A stretch of 64,000 nucleotides of DNA from Shewanella sp. ANA-3 (GTDB taxonomy: Bacteria > Pseudomonadota > Gammaproteobacteria > Enterobacterales > Shewanellaceae), in the NCBI RefSeq assembly GCF_000203935.1, contig NC_008577.1:3472001-3536000 (forward strand), read 5' to 3'. Below, in pieces: positions 9,893-18,174 of this stretch. Numbering within the stretch: the first letter of the stretch is position 1; every line of letters starts with the position of its first letter. The translations under genes were made by a program, and so were the position numbers. The notes under the pieces were generated by a model. The model saw only the letters and a program-made list of their open reading frames with translations. It was not told the origin of the DNA and made no database searches.

Positions 9893-9913
9893 AGCCGCCT
9901 TTAATGGGCGGCT
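9893..9913 (+). terminator. Rho-independent terminator after lldG
   Basis: AGCCGCC, 7-base loop, GGCGGCT then TTTTATT. It ends the lldEFG operon. Confidence 0.9.
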
Positions 9914-9960
9914 TTTTATTGGATTGCACGATTTGGGACAAAAATGCGTTGGATTTAATG

Positions 9961-10170
9961 CGCTAACTCAGGCTTGCCATGGTGTTCACTCACCTACACG
10001 GTGAATAGAAACCTATGGTTTCTAAGCTTATGAACGAGAGCCATGGATGGCGAACTGGCCGTTAAACAGGGATGTTGTTCAAGTCCATCCTTGGATGCTC
10101 GACCGCCCCGTCCATGGGGCGGACGGTCGTCTCGCTAATCACCATGGCTAACCTGCTTGGCCTCAGCGTC
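9961..10170. repeat. MITE-like palindromic intergenic repeat
   Basis: The ends CAGGCTTGCCATGGTG (9969-9984) and CACCATGGCTAACCTG (10140-10155) are inverted copies matching at 14 of 16 positions. Inside are further hairpins: GAAACC-TAT-GGTTTC, CATCC-TT-GGATG, and a GC-rich one around the CCATGG at 10112. CCATGG occurs four times in 171 bp. There is no open frame. The structure suggests a non-autonomous mobile or REP-like element; I believe similar CCATGGATGG-rich repeats occur in other Shewanella genomes, but cannot verify this. Confidence 0.6.
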
Positions 10171-10336
10171 GTCTGTAAGTTTTAAAGAAATACACAGCAT
10201 GCTTTGGGACATTTCCGAATTTGGGCGTCGGCACTATCAGGAGAATTTCGGATAAAAACTTCTCTGGACTAACGCCGCCATAGACCGTGAGTAATTGTTG
10301 ACTAAAGTGTGAAGCGAAGCGGAATCGAACCAACTA
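10171..10336. other. Short gene-free stretch between the repeat and the DUF4365-like gene
   Basis: No gene seen. Read on the reverse strand, the region after the 10337-11914 gene ends in GGCGGCGTTAG (10265-10275), which resembles the right end of integron attC sites. A CCGCTTCGCTTCAC loop-like sequence lies about 40 bases before it. A matching left half is not clear. Confidence 0.35.
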
Positions 10337-11914
10337 TTACGAATCCGACTTAATGGCCTTGTTAGCGCCTTTATCGAACATGGTGACAACCGAAAAATCA
10401 TTGTCATATTGTTCTTCTATCGATTCTATAGCAGCGACTAAATCATCATTAGAAATCGATTCATCTTTTTCCGAAACTATTCTTTTCTCGACGATTACGT
10501 CTTTTATAATCAACCGATATCTTCCACCTTCAATTTCTTCAACACTGCCAGTCAGAACCAGAATAATTCCGAATATATGGCTTCCGATTGGAGTCGTAAC
10601 CAAAAATATACAGGCGGTATCTTTATTAGGGTCATACCCCTCACCATATACCCCAAACTCAACTTTAAATAAACTTGGGGATGAAGTTAGTATTCCTTCC
10701 ATTTGGCATATCTGAGTTTCATAACGAGAGACCTCATCAAAGGAAATATCAACAAGATCAGTAACTTCAAAATAAGACAAGATTTTTACCGCACTGTCTA
10801 ATGCTTTTAGTTCGCTTGAGAAGTCAAACTGCTGATCATTACACCCAACTCCAAATTCTAGTTTTGGAAAACCATCAAAAATCAGTTCAGCTACAACTTT
10901 TTTCCCAGATTTACTAAGTAGGTTTAGTAACTTAACTGCATTTCTGAATTTACTTACTTCCAGCCTTATTCCTTCTCCAAACGAAAATGAGTAACTAGCC
11001 GCGCCAGTATAAAGGTTGAATTTCAAATCAAAAAACTCCCCTTCAACTCTCATTTTCTTGAGAAAATCTGGAAGCATTTGATTAAATGGTGAAATGTAAA
11101 ACTTGCATTCGAATGACAACCCAACAGAGAGCCTATCTTCTTTAAACCTAATTTTACCCTCTGCTGTCGGCTTTAAGTTTGGCATAGCTAGCTTTCCACC
11201 ATTTGAATTAAATAATGGGTTTTTGCTTAATATACCAAATCTAGCATCGACGCCTCTAAATTTTGCAATTTCTACTTCTTCAATACCAAGAGAAACATCT
11301 ATTAGAGATTTTAAGTTTTCTTCTCCCTCTGTTGTAAAAGTTAATTGAGCAAACCCGTCTTCATAACCAGTAGACTCTAGGTGAGCTTTTTTATTTGAAA
11401 TATATTCTGAGATATCATTTCCTATATAACGTAAAAAACAGTTCTTCAAAGTATTACCATTCGACGTTTCGAGCAGATTGCTATCATCATAGTAAATTGT
11501 CATTGTTCGCTTATTGAAATTGTTGTCTTGATCGCTCTGCTCAATTTCATGAAGGCGCTTTAAAACCTTTGATATCAGCTCGTTGTCTACATGGACCATA
11601 TACGCCCTTTGAGCCACTTCTTTTTTGTCAAATTCTATAAAAACAAAAAAAGCTGGCATTTGAGCCGTGATTAGACGTCTTAAATTTGAGAGGGTAATGG
11701 ATAACTTTCTATCATTCTTATCTGTTGCTTTAACTTGAACTTTACATTCAAAAGCTGGCTTATGAATCTCCAAGGGAGAAAGATCAGAATTAAATGGAAA
11801 CTCTACAAAAAAATCCCACCCAGTTTTATCAATCTGCGAGCCATTTGGAATTAAGCCTACTTCGGCACACCACAAACTGAATGTGCTCTCTCCCATTAGG
11901 CCTAAATCTCTCAT
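10337..11914 (-). CDS. Unknown protein with N-terminal DUF4365-like nuclease fold
   Basis: 525 residues, function unknown. The first 130 residues look like DUF4365: MGESTFSLWCAEVG, then DKTGWDFFVEFP and VQVKAT, then PAFFVFIEF. The D and QxK positions resemble the core of PD-(D/E)xK-type nucleases, as in some defence proteins; this is a fold-level guess. The rest (about 150-525) is not recognised; it looks mixed alpha/beta and has no membrane segment. Base composition is clearly more AT-rich than the neighbours and the gene stands alone, reversed, between the lactate operon and an efflux operon, all pointing to recent gain. GGAG lies upstream of ATG 11914. The C-terminal half could be a sensor or binding domain. 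Confidence 0.75.
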   Translation of the reverse strand: MRDLGLMGESTFSLWCAEVGLIPNGSQIDKTGWDFFVEFPFNSDLSPLEIHKPAFECKVQVKATDKNDRKLSITLSNLRRLITAQMPAFFVFIEFDKKEVAQRAYMVHVDNELISKVLKRLHEIEQSDQDNNFNKRTMTIYYDDSNLLETSNGNTLKNCFLRYIGNDISEYISNKKAHLESTGYEDGFAQLTFTTEGEENLKSLIDVSLGIEEVEIAKFRGVDARFGILSKNPLFNSNGGKLAMPNLKPTAEGKIRFKEDRLSVGLSFECKFYISPFNQMLPDFLKKMRVEGEFFDLKFNLYTGAASYSFSFGEGIRLEVSKFRNAVKLLNLLSKSGKKVVAELIFDGFPKLEFGVGCNDQQFDFSSELKALDSAVKILSYFEVTDLVDISFDEVSRYETQICQMEGILTSSPSLFKVEFGVYGEGYDPNKDTACIFLVTTPIGSHIFGIILVLTGSVEEIEGGRYRLIIKDVIVEKRIVSEKDESISNDDLVAAIESIEEQYDNDFSVVTMFDKGANKAIKSDS

Positions 11915-12778
11915 GCTGAACTCCTTGTAGTGCTAACATTTTATTCGTGCGCGTTTACATCGCTGGAGCAGTGAAAACGCGCACGGTTAACTATCTGTAT
12001 GCAAAGAACTTATCAGCTTTCAGCCAAATACACCATCTGCAAAAACGCGTATGCGCGTTTTCCAAAGCTATAAACTAAAAGTCAGCCTCAATAGTTAATT
12101 GATTTTATGGGATTTTATTAATTACGAATGGAATTGGTGCGCACTAATTCTGTCTTAAAATCATACTAAAATACTTAAATTTGTATATGACAGTTTAACC
12201 ATACATTGTTAGTCGAATTCTGGTCAGGCCAAACATAGGCAAATAGTTCGCTTAGATAAAGATTTTAAACTCTGCTTAAATTAAAACGACTCAAGTCACC
12301 AACTTATTCAGCCATTACTATTTTAGATAACTCATTTCAGCACTCCAACCATTCTTACGCAGGTATTTTCCGCTTAAACCTATCACTTAGCGAGGCAATC
12401 ACGGCTGTATTGGCTTCAAGATGTTGTATACATCCGCAGCGTAAATGAGCAATCAAGAATCTATGACAGGCTTGCAACCTGCTGACTCACTGAACGTTTT
12501 ATTAGATGGTCATCACACTTTAATGGTGAAATTTACCAAATAATTCACAAACATGAACTAATATGTAACTTACCAAAATATCGAGAGCTGGAATGAGGGC
12601 TCACTCTACTGAATACAGGGGATTTATCAGTCTGCCACCTTGAATAGCGTTACGGTTAGCGGGTCGCTATAAAGTACTAAATCGTCTTCACCAACACAGT
12701 AACATCAGGGATCTGCCGTTCTGTAGCAATACAGATGATTCAAGTTATAGGTTTATAACTCGTTGAGGTAACAACGGA
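11915..12778. other. 864-bp gene-free region between an accessory gene and the efflux operon
   Basis: AT-rich at the left and without a credible gene. It contains a long inverted repeat (separate entry) close to the 11914 start. The right part must hold the promoter of the AI-2E permease gene, but I see no convincing promoter pair. Confidence 0.5.
11932..11988. repeat. Inverted repeat, attC-like
   Basis: CGTGCGCGTTT and AAACGCGCACG form a perfect 11-bp inverted repeat around a loop of about 18 bases. It is bordered outside by GCTAAC on the left and GTTAAC on the right. TAAC / GTTA borders around a hairpin are the plan of integron attC sites, but the spacers are unusual and the R boxes deviate from consensus. 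It lies immediately upstream of the 10337-11914 gene. Confidence 0.4.
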
Positions 12779-13888
12779 ATGGAAAACAACGAACTAATCG
12801 CGGTTGAAAATCGAATCGTCACTAAATTTATGGACATGTTTATCAAGTTTGGCATGCTCCTCGCGCTAGCGTCCTTCTGCTACACCATCTTCTCCCCGTT
12901 TTTAAATATCATGCTCTGGGCAGTGATTTTAGCCGTGGTCATTTATCCCTTTCACCAGCGTATCGCTAAACGGCTGAGTGATAAGCAAGGTCGAGCCGCT
13001 ACTTTGTTGATTGTAATAGGGTTAATGATATTAGTTTTACCTACCATTATGATGGTTAGCTCCATGACCGATAATATGGGTAGCTTGGTTGAGCGCGTGA
13101 ATCAGAATACCCTTGAGGTCCCAACCCCAAAGGAAAGCATTGCCAATATTCCCTTTGTTGGCGCTAAAATTTATGACTTTTGGCTGAAAGCATCGACCGA
13201 TTTACCCTCGTTAGTCAAAAGCTTACAACCGCACTTGGGGGATGCTGCCAAGCAAGTCATTCATGCGTTAGCCAGCATCAGTGCCAGTCTGTTGATGAGT
13301 ATGTTTTCCTTCATTATCGCAGGCATCATGATGGCCTATGGCCACGCCGGTGCACAAAGTTCGGCTCGTATTGCCACTCGGATTGCTGGTCCTGAGCGCG
13401 GCGCAAAACTGGTCAATATCTGCTCTTCAACCATTCGTGCTGTCGCCTTAGGCGTTATTGGTGTGGCCTTCATTCAAGCCTTATTAATCGGCATTGTGAT
13501 GACCTTCGCGGGTATCCCCTTGGTGGGTATCTTCTTTATCTTGGTCTTGATATTAGGGATTGCCCAAATCCCCGCGCTATTAGTGACGCTTCCAGCGATT
13601 GCTTATATCTGGATGGCGGGCGATAACGGCACAGTCGGCAGTATCATCTATACCGTGTTGCTGATCCTTGCGGGTGCGGTGGACAACGTACTCAAGCCTA
13701 TTTTCCTCGGCCGTGGAGTCGATGCTCCCATGCCAGTGGTTCTCATCGGCGCCTTAGGCGGCATGGCCACCAGCGGTATTTTAGGGATGTTTATTGGCGC
13801 CACGCTACTGTCTATCGGCTACCGCATCTTTATGATGTGGGTGGATGAAGGTCTCGAAGAGGGATTGAGAGAGCAAGATGACAATTGA
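12779..13888 (+). CDS. AI-2E family transporter (PerM/YdiK-like)
   Basis: Inner-membrane protein of 369 residues in the AI-2E/PerM family, whose members are linked to autoinducer-2 export, sodium/proton exchange or unknown transport. About eight hydrophobic spans are visible. The C-terminal signature region reads DNVLKPIFLGRGVDAPMPVVL (split here as DNVLKPIFLGRG, about 302-313, then VDAPMPVVL). It is the first gene of a tight operon with outer-membrane, adaptor and inner-membrane efflux components. The next gene overlaps it by 11 bases. The context suggests a part in export rather than quorum sensing; substrate unknown. Confidence 0.88.
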   Translation: MENNELIAVENRIVTKFMDMFIKFGMLLALASFCYTIFSPFLNIMLWAVILAVVIYPFHQRIAKRLSDKQGRAATLLIVIGLMILVLPTIMMVSSMTDNMGSLVERVNQNTLEVPTPKESIANIPFVGAKIYDFWLKASTDLPSLVKSLQPHLGDAAKQVIHALASISASLLMSMFSFIIAGIMMAYGHAGAQSSARIATRIAGPERGAKLVNICSSTIRAVALGVIGVAFIQALLIGIVMTFAGIPLVGIFFILVLILGIAQIPALLVTLPAIAYIWMAGDNGTVGSIIYTVLLILAGAVDNVLKPIFLGRGVDAPMPVVLIGALGGMATSGILGMFIGATLLSIGYRIFMMWVDEGLEEGLREQDDN

Positions 13889-15444
13889 TCACTTTGTTCC
13901 CCGCCTCGTGTTAGGCGGGATATGTGCTCTGCTCAGCGGTTGTACTGTGCTCGGTCCTGATTATCAACGGCCCGATGTGCCAGAAGTCCAAAGCTGGCAG
14001 AGCGCTAGCTCTCGCCTATTTAGCGGTGCGACAACGGCCAGCGATTATCATCAATGGTGGTCGCAACTGAACGACCCAGTGCTAAGCAGCTTGATTGACG
14101 AGGCCTTGCAGAAAAATCCCGATGTGCGGATCGCTGGGCTGCGCATTCTCGAAGCGCAAGCCCAGTTGGGTATCGCTGAAAGCCTTAAAAATCCCCAGTT
14201 AACCCAAGCCACGGCCCAATGGCTGGGCGCAGGCCAAACCCAAAGCGGTAACAGCACCTCAGGTAGCAGTTATGGCGCGGCATTTAATCTGGGTTGGGAA
14301 CTGGATTTTTGGGGCAAATTTCAACGCAGTATCGAGTCTGCCGATGCCAACTACTTTGCCACTATCGCCCAATATGACGATGTGCAAGTGTTGATGATTG
14401 CGCAAGTGGCACAGCTGTATGTGAGCATTCGCACCTTAGAGGCGCGGCTGCAAATTGCCCATGAGAATGCGCAGATCCAAAAGCGGAGCTTAGAAATCAC
14501 TCAGCACCAGTTTCACAGCGGTAATACCGCCGAGTTGGATGTGCAGCAGGCCAAGACTCAGTATCTCAGCACGCTCTCGACCATTCCTCAGCTAGAAACG
14601 AATCTGCGCCAAAGCCAAAATGCACTCAGCACTCTGCTGGCAAGGGCGCCTGGAGCATTACCCGAAATGGCGAGCAATACGGGCGTACTCCCCCAAGGGC
14701 AATTGGCCTTAGTTGCTGAAATGCCAGCCGATTTATTACGTCGCCGCCCCGATGTCAGAACCGCCGAGCGTCAACTTGCCGCCCAATCGGGGCTGATTGG
14801 CATTGCCGAGAGCGATCTGTATCCATCCATCACCTTAGCTGGCACGCTAGGGATAAGTGCAACGGGCAGCGGCCATAGCATTTTCTCTTGGGGGCTGGGC
14901 CATCCATCAGTTGGAATATCCTCGACAGCGGTAGATTACCAACCAAATCTTAGTGGAAGACGCACGCTTTGAGCAGTTACACGAACGCTATCGTGAAACC
15001 GTTTTTAAGGCCGCGCGGGAAGTCGATGATGCCGCCATCGCTTATGCCAACAGCGCAACCGAAATAACCTTGCTGACGCAAACAGGTGAAGCGGCGAGTC
15101 GTTCACTCGAAATTGCTAACACCCAATACCGCGAAGGTATGGCGGATTTTCAGCGTGTACTCGATTCGCAGCGCGCCCTCTTTAGCCAACAGGAACGGCT
15201 CGTTAACAGTCGCGGCGCCCATATTGGCAATCTCATCACCCTCTACAAAGCGCTTGGTGGCGGGTGGGAACCTGGGCGGCAACGTCCGTTAGTGACTCCC
15301 GCTGTTGATCAAAAACTTCGCACGCGTGATGAATGGGTGCCCTATCTCGATAACCCATTGTTCGATGCAAATCAGCCCCAAACGGGTTCTCAACCTAATG
15401 CCCAGCCTACATCGACTATTCAAAAGGGAATTGTGAATGACTGA
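13878..15444 (+). pseudogene. NodT/OprM-type outer-membrane efflux lipoprotein, disrupted by two frameshifts
   Basis: Outer-membrane channel of a tripartite efflux system. The first part (13878-14972) starts with a lipoprotein signal ending LLSGC (Cys 22) and the NodT segment TVLGPDYQRPDVP. The second part (from about 14953 to 15444) carries the C-terminal helical half with the family segment FQRVLDSQRALFSQQ. The frame changes twice within 40 bases. Near 14900 GGGCC-ATCC needs one more C to continue as GPSISWNILDSGRL. Near 14938 GATTACC needs one more A to continue as TNQILVEDARFEQL. Both losses shorten a homopolymer run, so sequencing error is a real alternative to true inactivation. Restored length would be about 520 residues. 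It overlaps both neighbours in the operon. Confidence 0.85.
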
Positions 15445-16531
15445 CAGTACCGCGACTCCGGGAAAGGCGAGTAAATATGCCACCCTTGGCCTTCTGGCAC
15501 TCATAGTAATATTACTGCTTTGGTACCTTGTGGCCGACAGAATGACCCCCTATAGCTCACAGGCAAGGGTCCAAGCCTTTGTGGTGCCGATTGCTACCGA
15601 AGTCACGGGGCAGATTTTGAAAGTCTATGTGCAGGATAACCAAGATGTCGCCGAGGGCGCTCCCTTATTCGATATCGATCCTGAGCCCTATGATATTGCC
15701 CTTGCCAAAGCCAAGTCTGACTATGAAACAGTGCTAAATAGCGTTAAAGCCAATAATGAAGGCGTTAAGGCGGCGGAAGCGAAATTACAAGCCATGCGTG
15801 CGTCTTACAATAATTCAGTGAAAGATGCCGAGCGGCAAGAACGTCTCTATCGCCAAGACCCGGGGGCTATTTCAGTACGCCGACTCGAAATCGCACAAGC
15901 ATCGCGAGAAACTGCCAGCAGCCAAGTCACAGCCGCCGAAGCCGATGTTAGGCGCGCCATTGAGGCCGCAGGGGTGAATGGTGAAAACAACTCACAACTA
16001 TTAAGTGCTCGTTCGGCGGTGAATAAAGCCGAGCGCGATAGACAAAATACCCATGTCGTCGCTCCAAGCCGTGGAGTGATCACCGACTTAAATACCGATG
16101 TGGGGCAGTTTATTAACGCGGGCGCCCCCGCAATGACTCTGATTGCTATCCACGATGTGTGGATTTCGGCGGATCTGACCGAAAACAATCTCGGCAATAT
16201 TAAAGTGGGAAACAGAGTCTCTATCCTGCTCGACAGCATGCCTGGACAGTTATTTAGCGGCCAAATACGCAGTATTGGCTATGGTGTGGATGATGGTAAA
16301 AAACAGGCCGTTGGTTCACTGCCGACTGTCAGTAATAGCCGCGATTGGCTGCGCCAAGCACAACGCTTCCCCGTTAAAGTGTCGTTCTCAGCGGACGATA
16401 TGCCCCCTGCAGCTAACTTGCGTGTGGGAGGCCAAGCCGACATCTTGGTTTATACCGAAGAACATGGCCTGATGAACCCGCTCGGTGCACTGTATATTCG
16501 GGTAATGAGCCTCTTCTCCTATCTGTATTGA
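15437..16531 (+). CDS. HlyD/EmrA-type membrane fusion protein
   Basis: Periplasmic adaptor linking an inner-membrane transporter to the outer-membrane channel. The product has 364 residues. An N-terminal membrane anchor (about 15-33) precedes a biotinyl-lipoyl half (VPIATEVTGQILKVYVQDNQ, about 50-69), a coiled-coil hairpin (about 90-185), the second lipoyl half (APSRGVITDLNTDVGQFINAG), and a beta-barrel with DVWISADLTENNL. The architecture is that of YibH/EmrA-like adaptors. ATG 15437 overlaps the end of the lipoprotein gene by 8 bases. The next gene starts 8 bases after its stop. Confidence 0.92.
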   Translation: MTDSTATPGKASKYATLGLLALIVILLLWYLVADRMTPYSSQARVQAFVVPIATEVTGQILKVYVQDNQDVAEGAPLFDIDPEPYDIALAKAKSDYETVLNSVKANNEGVKAAEAKLQAMRASYNNSVKDAERQERLYRQDPGAISVRRLEIAQASRETASSQVTAAEADVRRAIEAAGVNGENNSQLLSARSAVNKAERDRQNTHVVAPSRGVITDLNTDVGQFINAGAPAMTLIAIHDVWISADLTENNLGNIKVGNRVSILLDSMPGQLFSGQIRSIGYGVDDGKKQAVGSLPTVSNSRDWLRQAQRFPVKVSFSADDMPPAANLRVGGQADILVYTEEHGLMNPLGALYIRVMSLFSYLY

Positions 16532-16539
16532 GGCCTGAT

Positions 16540-17565
16540 ATGCACCACGCAGACAGTACAGTACTCAGAATTAGCCTTGGCATCTCATTAGCGGCGTTTG
16601 TGTGTTTTGGTCTAGCCCTGCCCATGCCCCACCTTGGTTGCATCATGGCATGGGTCATTCTATGCATGCCCGGCGAGGCGCTGAGCTTAAAAAAAGGCCT
16701 TATTGGCGGTGTACTCTTGTCGCTTATCATGACTGCGGGCGTCTTGTTAGTCCCCTTATTGAGTTATTACACCTTAGCCGCGGTGCTGTTAGTGGCATTA
16801 CTGCTGTACTTTTTAATGCTTATTTCGGTCACAGGTAAAGGCGTACTGGCCATGTTGCTGACGATGGCGATTACCCTCATTCCGATTGCAGGCTTAATAG
16901 AACAAGCCGTGGCGCTCGCCATTGCACAGCTCATCGCCATCGGGGTATTGATTGGCACGTTAGTGAATGGCATCGCCCATGCCTTGTTTCCGCCCGCCCC
17001 CGTGACCGCAGCAGAAAAACCTATCCTATTGCCCCCTGAACATCCCAAACGGCTGGCCCTACGCGCCACCATCATAGTGATCCCAGTATGGCTGCTGGCG
17101 CTAAGCGATCCGGCCTTTTATATTCCCGCCGTGATGAAGACAGTGATGTTAGCGCAGCAAAGTACTCTGCTAAACGCCAAACAAGCAGGCAGAGAGCTAG
17201 TGCTTTCTACCTTAATGGGCGCCTTGTTGGCATTCGCCCTGTGGATGGGGCTTAGTATTTGGCCTTCGTTATTGATGTTAGTGCTGATGCTGGGACTGAT
17301 GACCATGTGGCTGACTCGCCGGCTTATTCAGTTAGTGCCAACCGGGTTTCCCCCTTCCTTTTGGAGCAATAGTTGGATCACCGCCCTCATCTTATTTGGC
17401 CCCGCCATTGCCGACAGTGCGAATGGTAAAGATGTATGGTTAGCGGCCGCCATGCGTTGCAGCCTCTATTTATTGGTCGCTGGTTATGGTTGGCTATGTT
17501 TTATCGCACTGGAGCAGAAATGGCCAGCAGGCCGCCCAGCATCAGAAGCCCCCGTAGGAGAATAG
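16540..17565 (+). CDS. DUF2955/FUSC-like inner-membrane protein
   Basis: 341 residues, about ten hydrophobic spans arranged as two similar halves. This looks like the DUF2955 group related to aromatic-acid exporters (FUSC/AaeB type) that work with a HlyD adaptor. ATG 16540 is chosen because GAGG lies 6 bases upstream; a TTG at 16528 lies inside the preceding gene. It sits between the adaptor and a K+ channel gene (2-base gap). The likely role is the inner-membrane pump of the efflux set, by context and weak similarity only. Confidence 0.75.
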   Translation: MHHADSTVLRISLGISLAAFVCFGLALPMPHLGCIMAWVILCMPGEALSLKKGLIGGVLLSLIMTAGVLLVPLLSYYTLAAVLLVALLLYFLMLISVTGKGVLAMLLTMAITLIPIAGLIEQAVALAIAQLIAIGVLIGTLVNGIAHALFPPAPVTAAEKPILLPPEHPKRLALRATIIVIPVWLLALSDPAFYIPAVMKTVMLAQQSTLLNAKQAGRELVLSTLMGALLAFALWMGLSIWPSLLMLVLMLGLMTMWLTRRLIQLVPTGFPPSFWSNSWITALILFGPAIADSANGKDVWLAAAMRCSLYLLVAGYGWLCFIALEQKWPAGRPASEAPVGE

Positions 17566-17566
17566 A

Positions 17567-17977
17567 ATGTTATCAGCATTAGTGGTTGGCTTACCTATCA
17601 TATTAATCAATATGTTACTGCAATCTCTTGCCACTATGTGGTGCATCCGTTTCTACAATAAACGGCTACTAGACCACGATAGTTTAGTCGCAGGGGTATT
17701 AGGACTCTTCGGTATCACCAGCATAGTAATGCTGGGTAACCTTTTACAAATCGTCGCTTGGGGCAGCTTGTTTCTCTTCCTCGGCGAGTTCAATAACCTG
17801 CATGATGCGATTTATCATTCTGGGGTCAACTTCGCGACCTTAGGCTATGGCGATATTGTGATGAGTGAAAAATGGAAATTATTAGGCCCAATCGAAGCGG
17901 TAAATGGCGCCCTGATGATCGGCTTATCGGGCGCATCCATGTTGGCTGTGCTACAGCAATATGTGAAGAAAAAATGA
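17567..17977 (+). CDS. Small potassium-channel family protein
   Basis: 136-residue inner-membrane protein with an N-terminal span (about 5-25), a second (about 42-70), a pore loop, and a final span (about 108-128). The selectivity filter TLGYGD is at residues 91-96. There is no RCK or cyclic-nucleotide domain, so gating is unknown. It is the last gene of the efflux operon, 2 bases behind the DUF2955-like gene. Its terminator appears to be the one split by the mobile island at 18054. Confidence 0.85.
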   Translation: MLSALVVGLPIILINMLLQSLATMWCIRFYNKRLLDHDSLVAGVLGLFGITSIVMLGNLLQIVAWGSLFLFLGEFNNLHDAIYHSGVNFATLGYGDIVMSEKWKLLGPIEAVNGALMIGLSGASMLAVLQQYVKKK

Positions 17978-18053
17978 CCGATAAAGCCTCAATGTAAGCG
18001 CTGTCTATAGTGATCCCAAGATCCGGTGGAATGATGACCCAACACACCTACAA

Positions 18054-18067
18054 AAAAGCCGCCTCAG
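18054..18067 (+). terminator. Left half of a terminator interrupted by the island (left attachment end)
   Basis: AAAAGCCGCC then TCAG. Its inverted partner GGCGGCTTTT, preceded by CACT, is 10.6 kb away at 28721-28734. Joined, they make a perfect 10-bp stem with loop TCAGCACT and a T run, a normal rho-independent terminator 76 bases after the K+ channel stop. The island therefore sits in the terminator loop. Confidence 0.75.
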
Positions 18068-18073
18068 TTATTA

Positions 18074-18083
18074 TATATAGTAA
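18074..18083. repeat. Island terminal inverted repeat, left
   Basis: TATATAGTAA, mirrored at 28706-28715 and starting 7 bases inside the left CTCAG. A candidate recombinase-binding element. Confidence 0.6.
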
Positions 18084-18107
18084 CTTAAAAGGTGTATATT
18101 GTGTATT

Positions 18108-18127
18108 AAGGCAGAAGAATCTGCCTT
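18108..18127 (+). terminator. Terminator-like hairpin at island left end
   Basis: AAGGCAGA, loop AGAA, TCTGCCTT followed by TTTATT. It lies inside the island, upstream of gmtY, and would shield the island from K+ channel operon read-through. Confidence 0.75.
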
Positions 18128-18174
18128 TTTATTGACTGAGATTCCAGTTAGGACTATAGTGTATTATATGTTTA

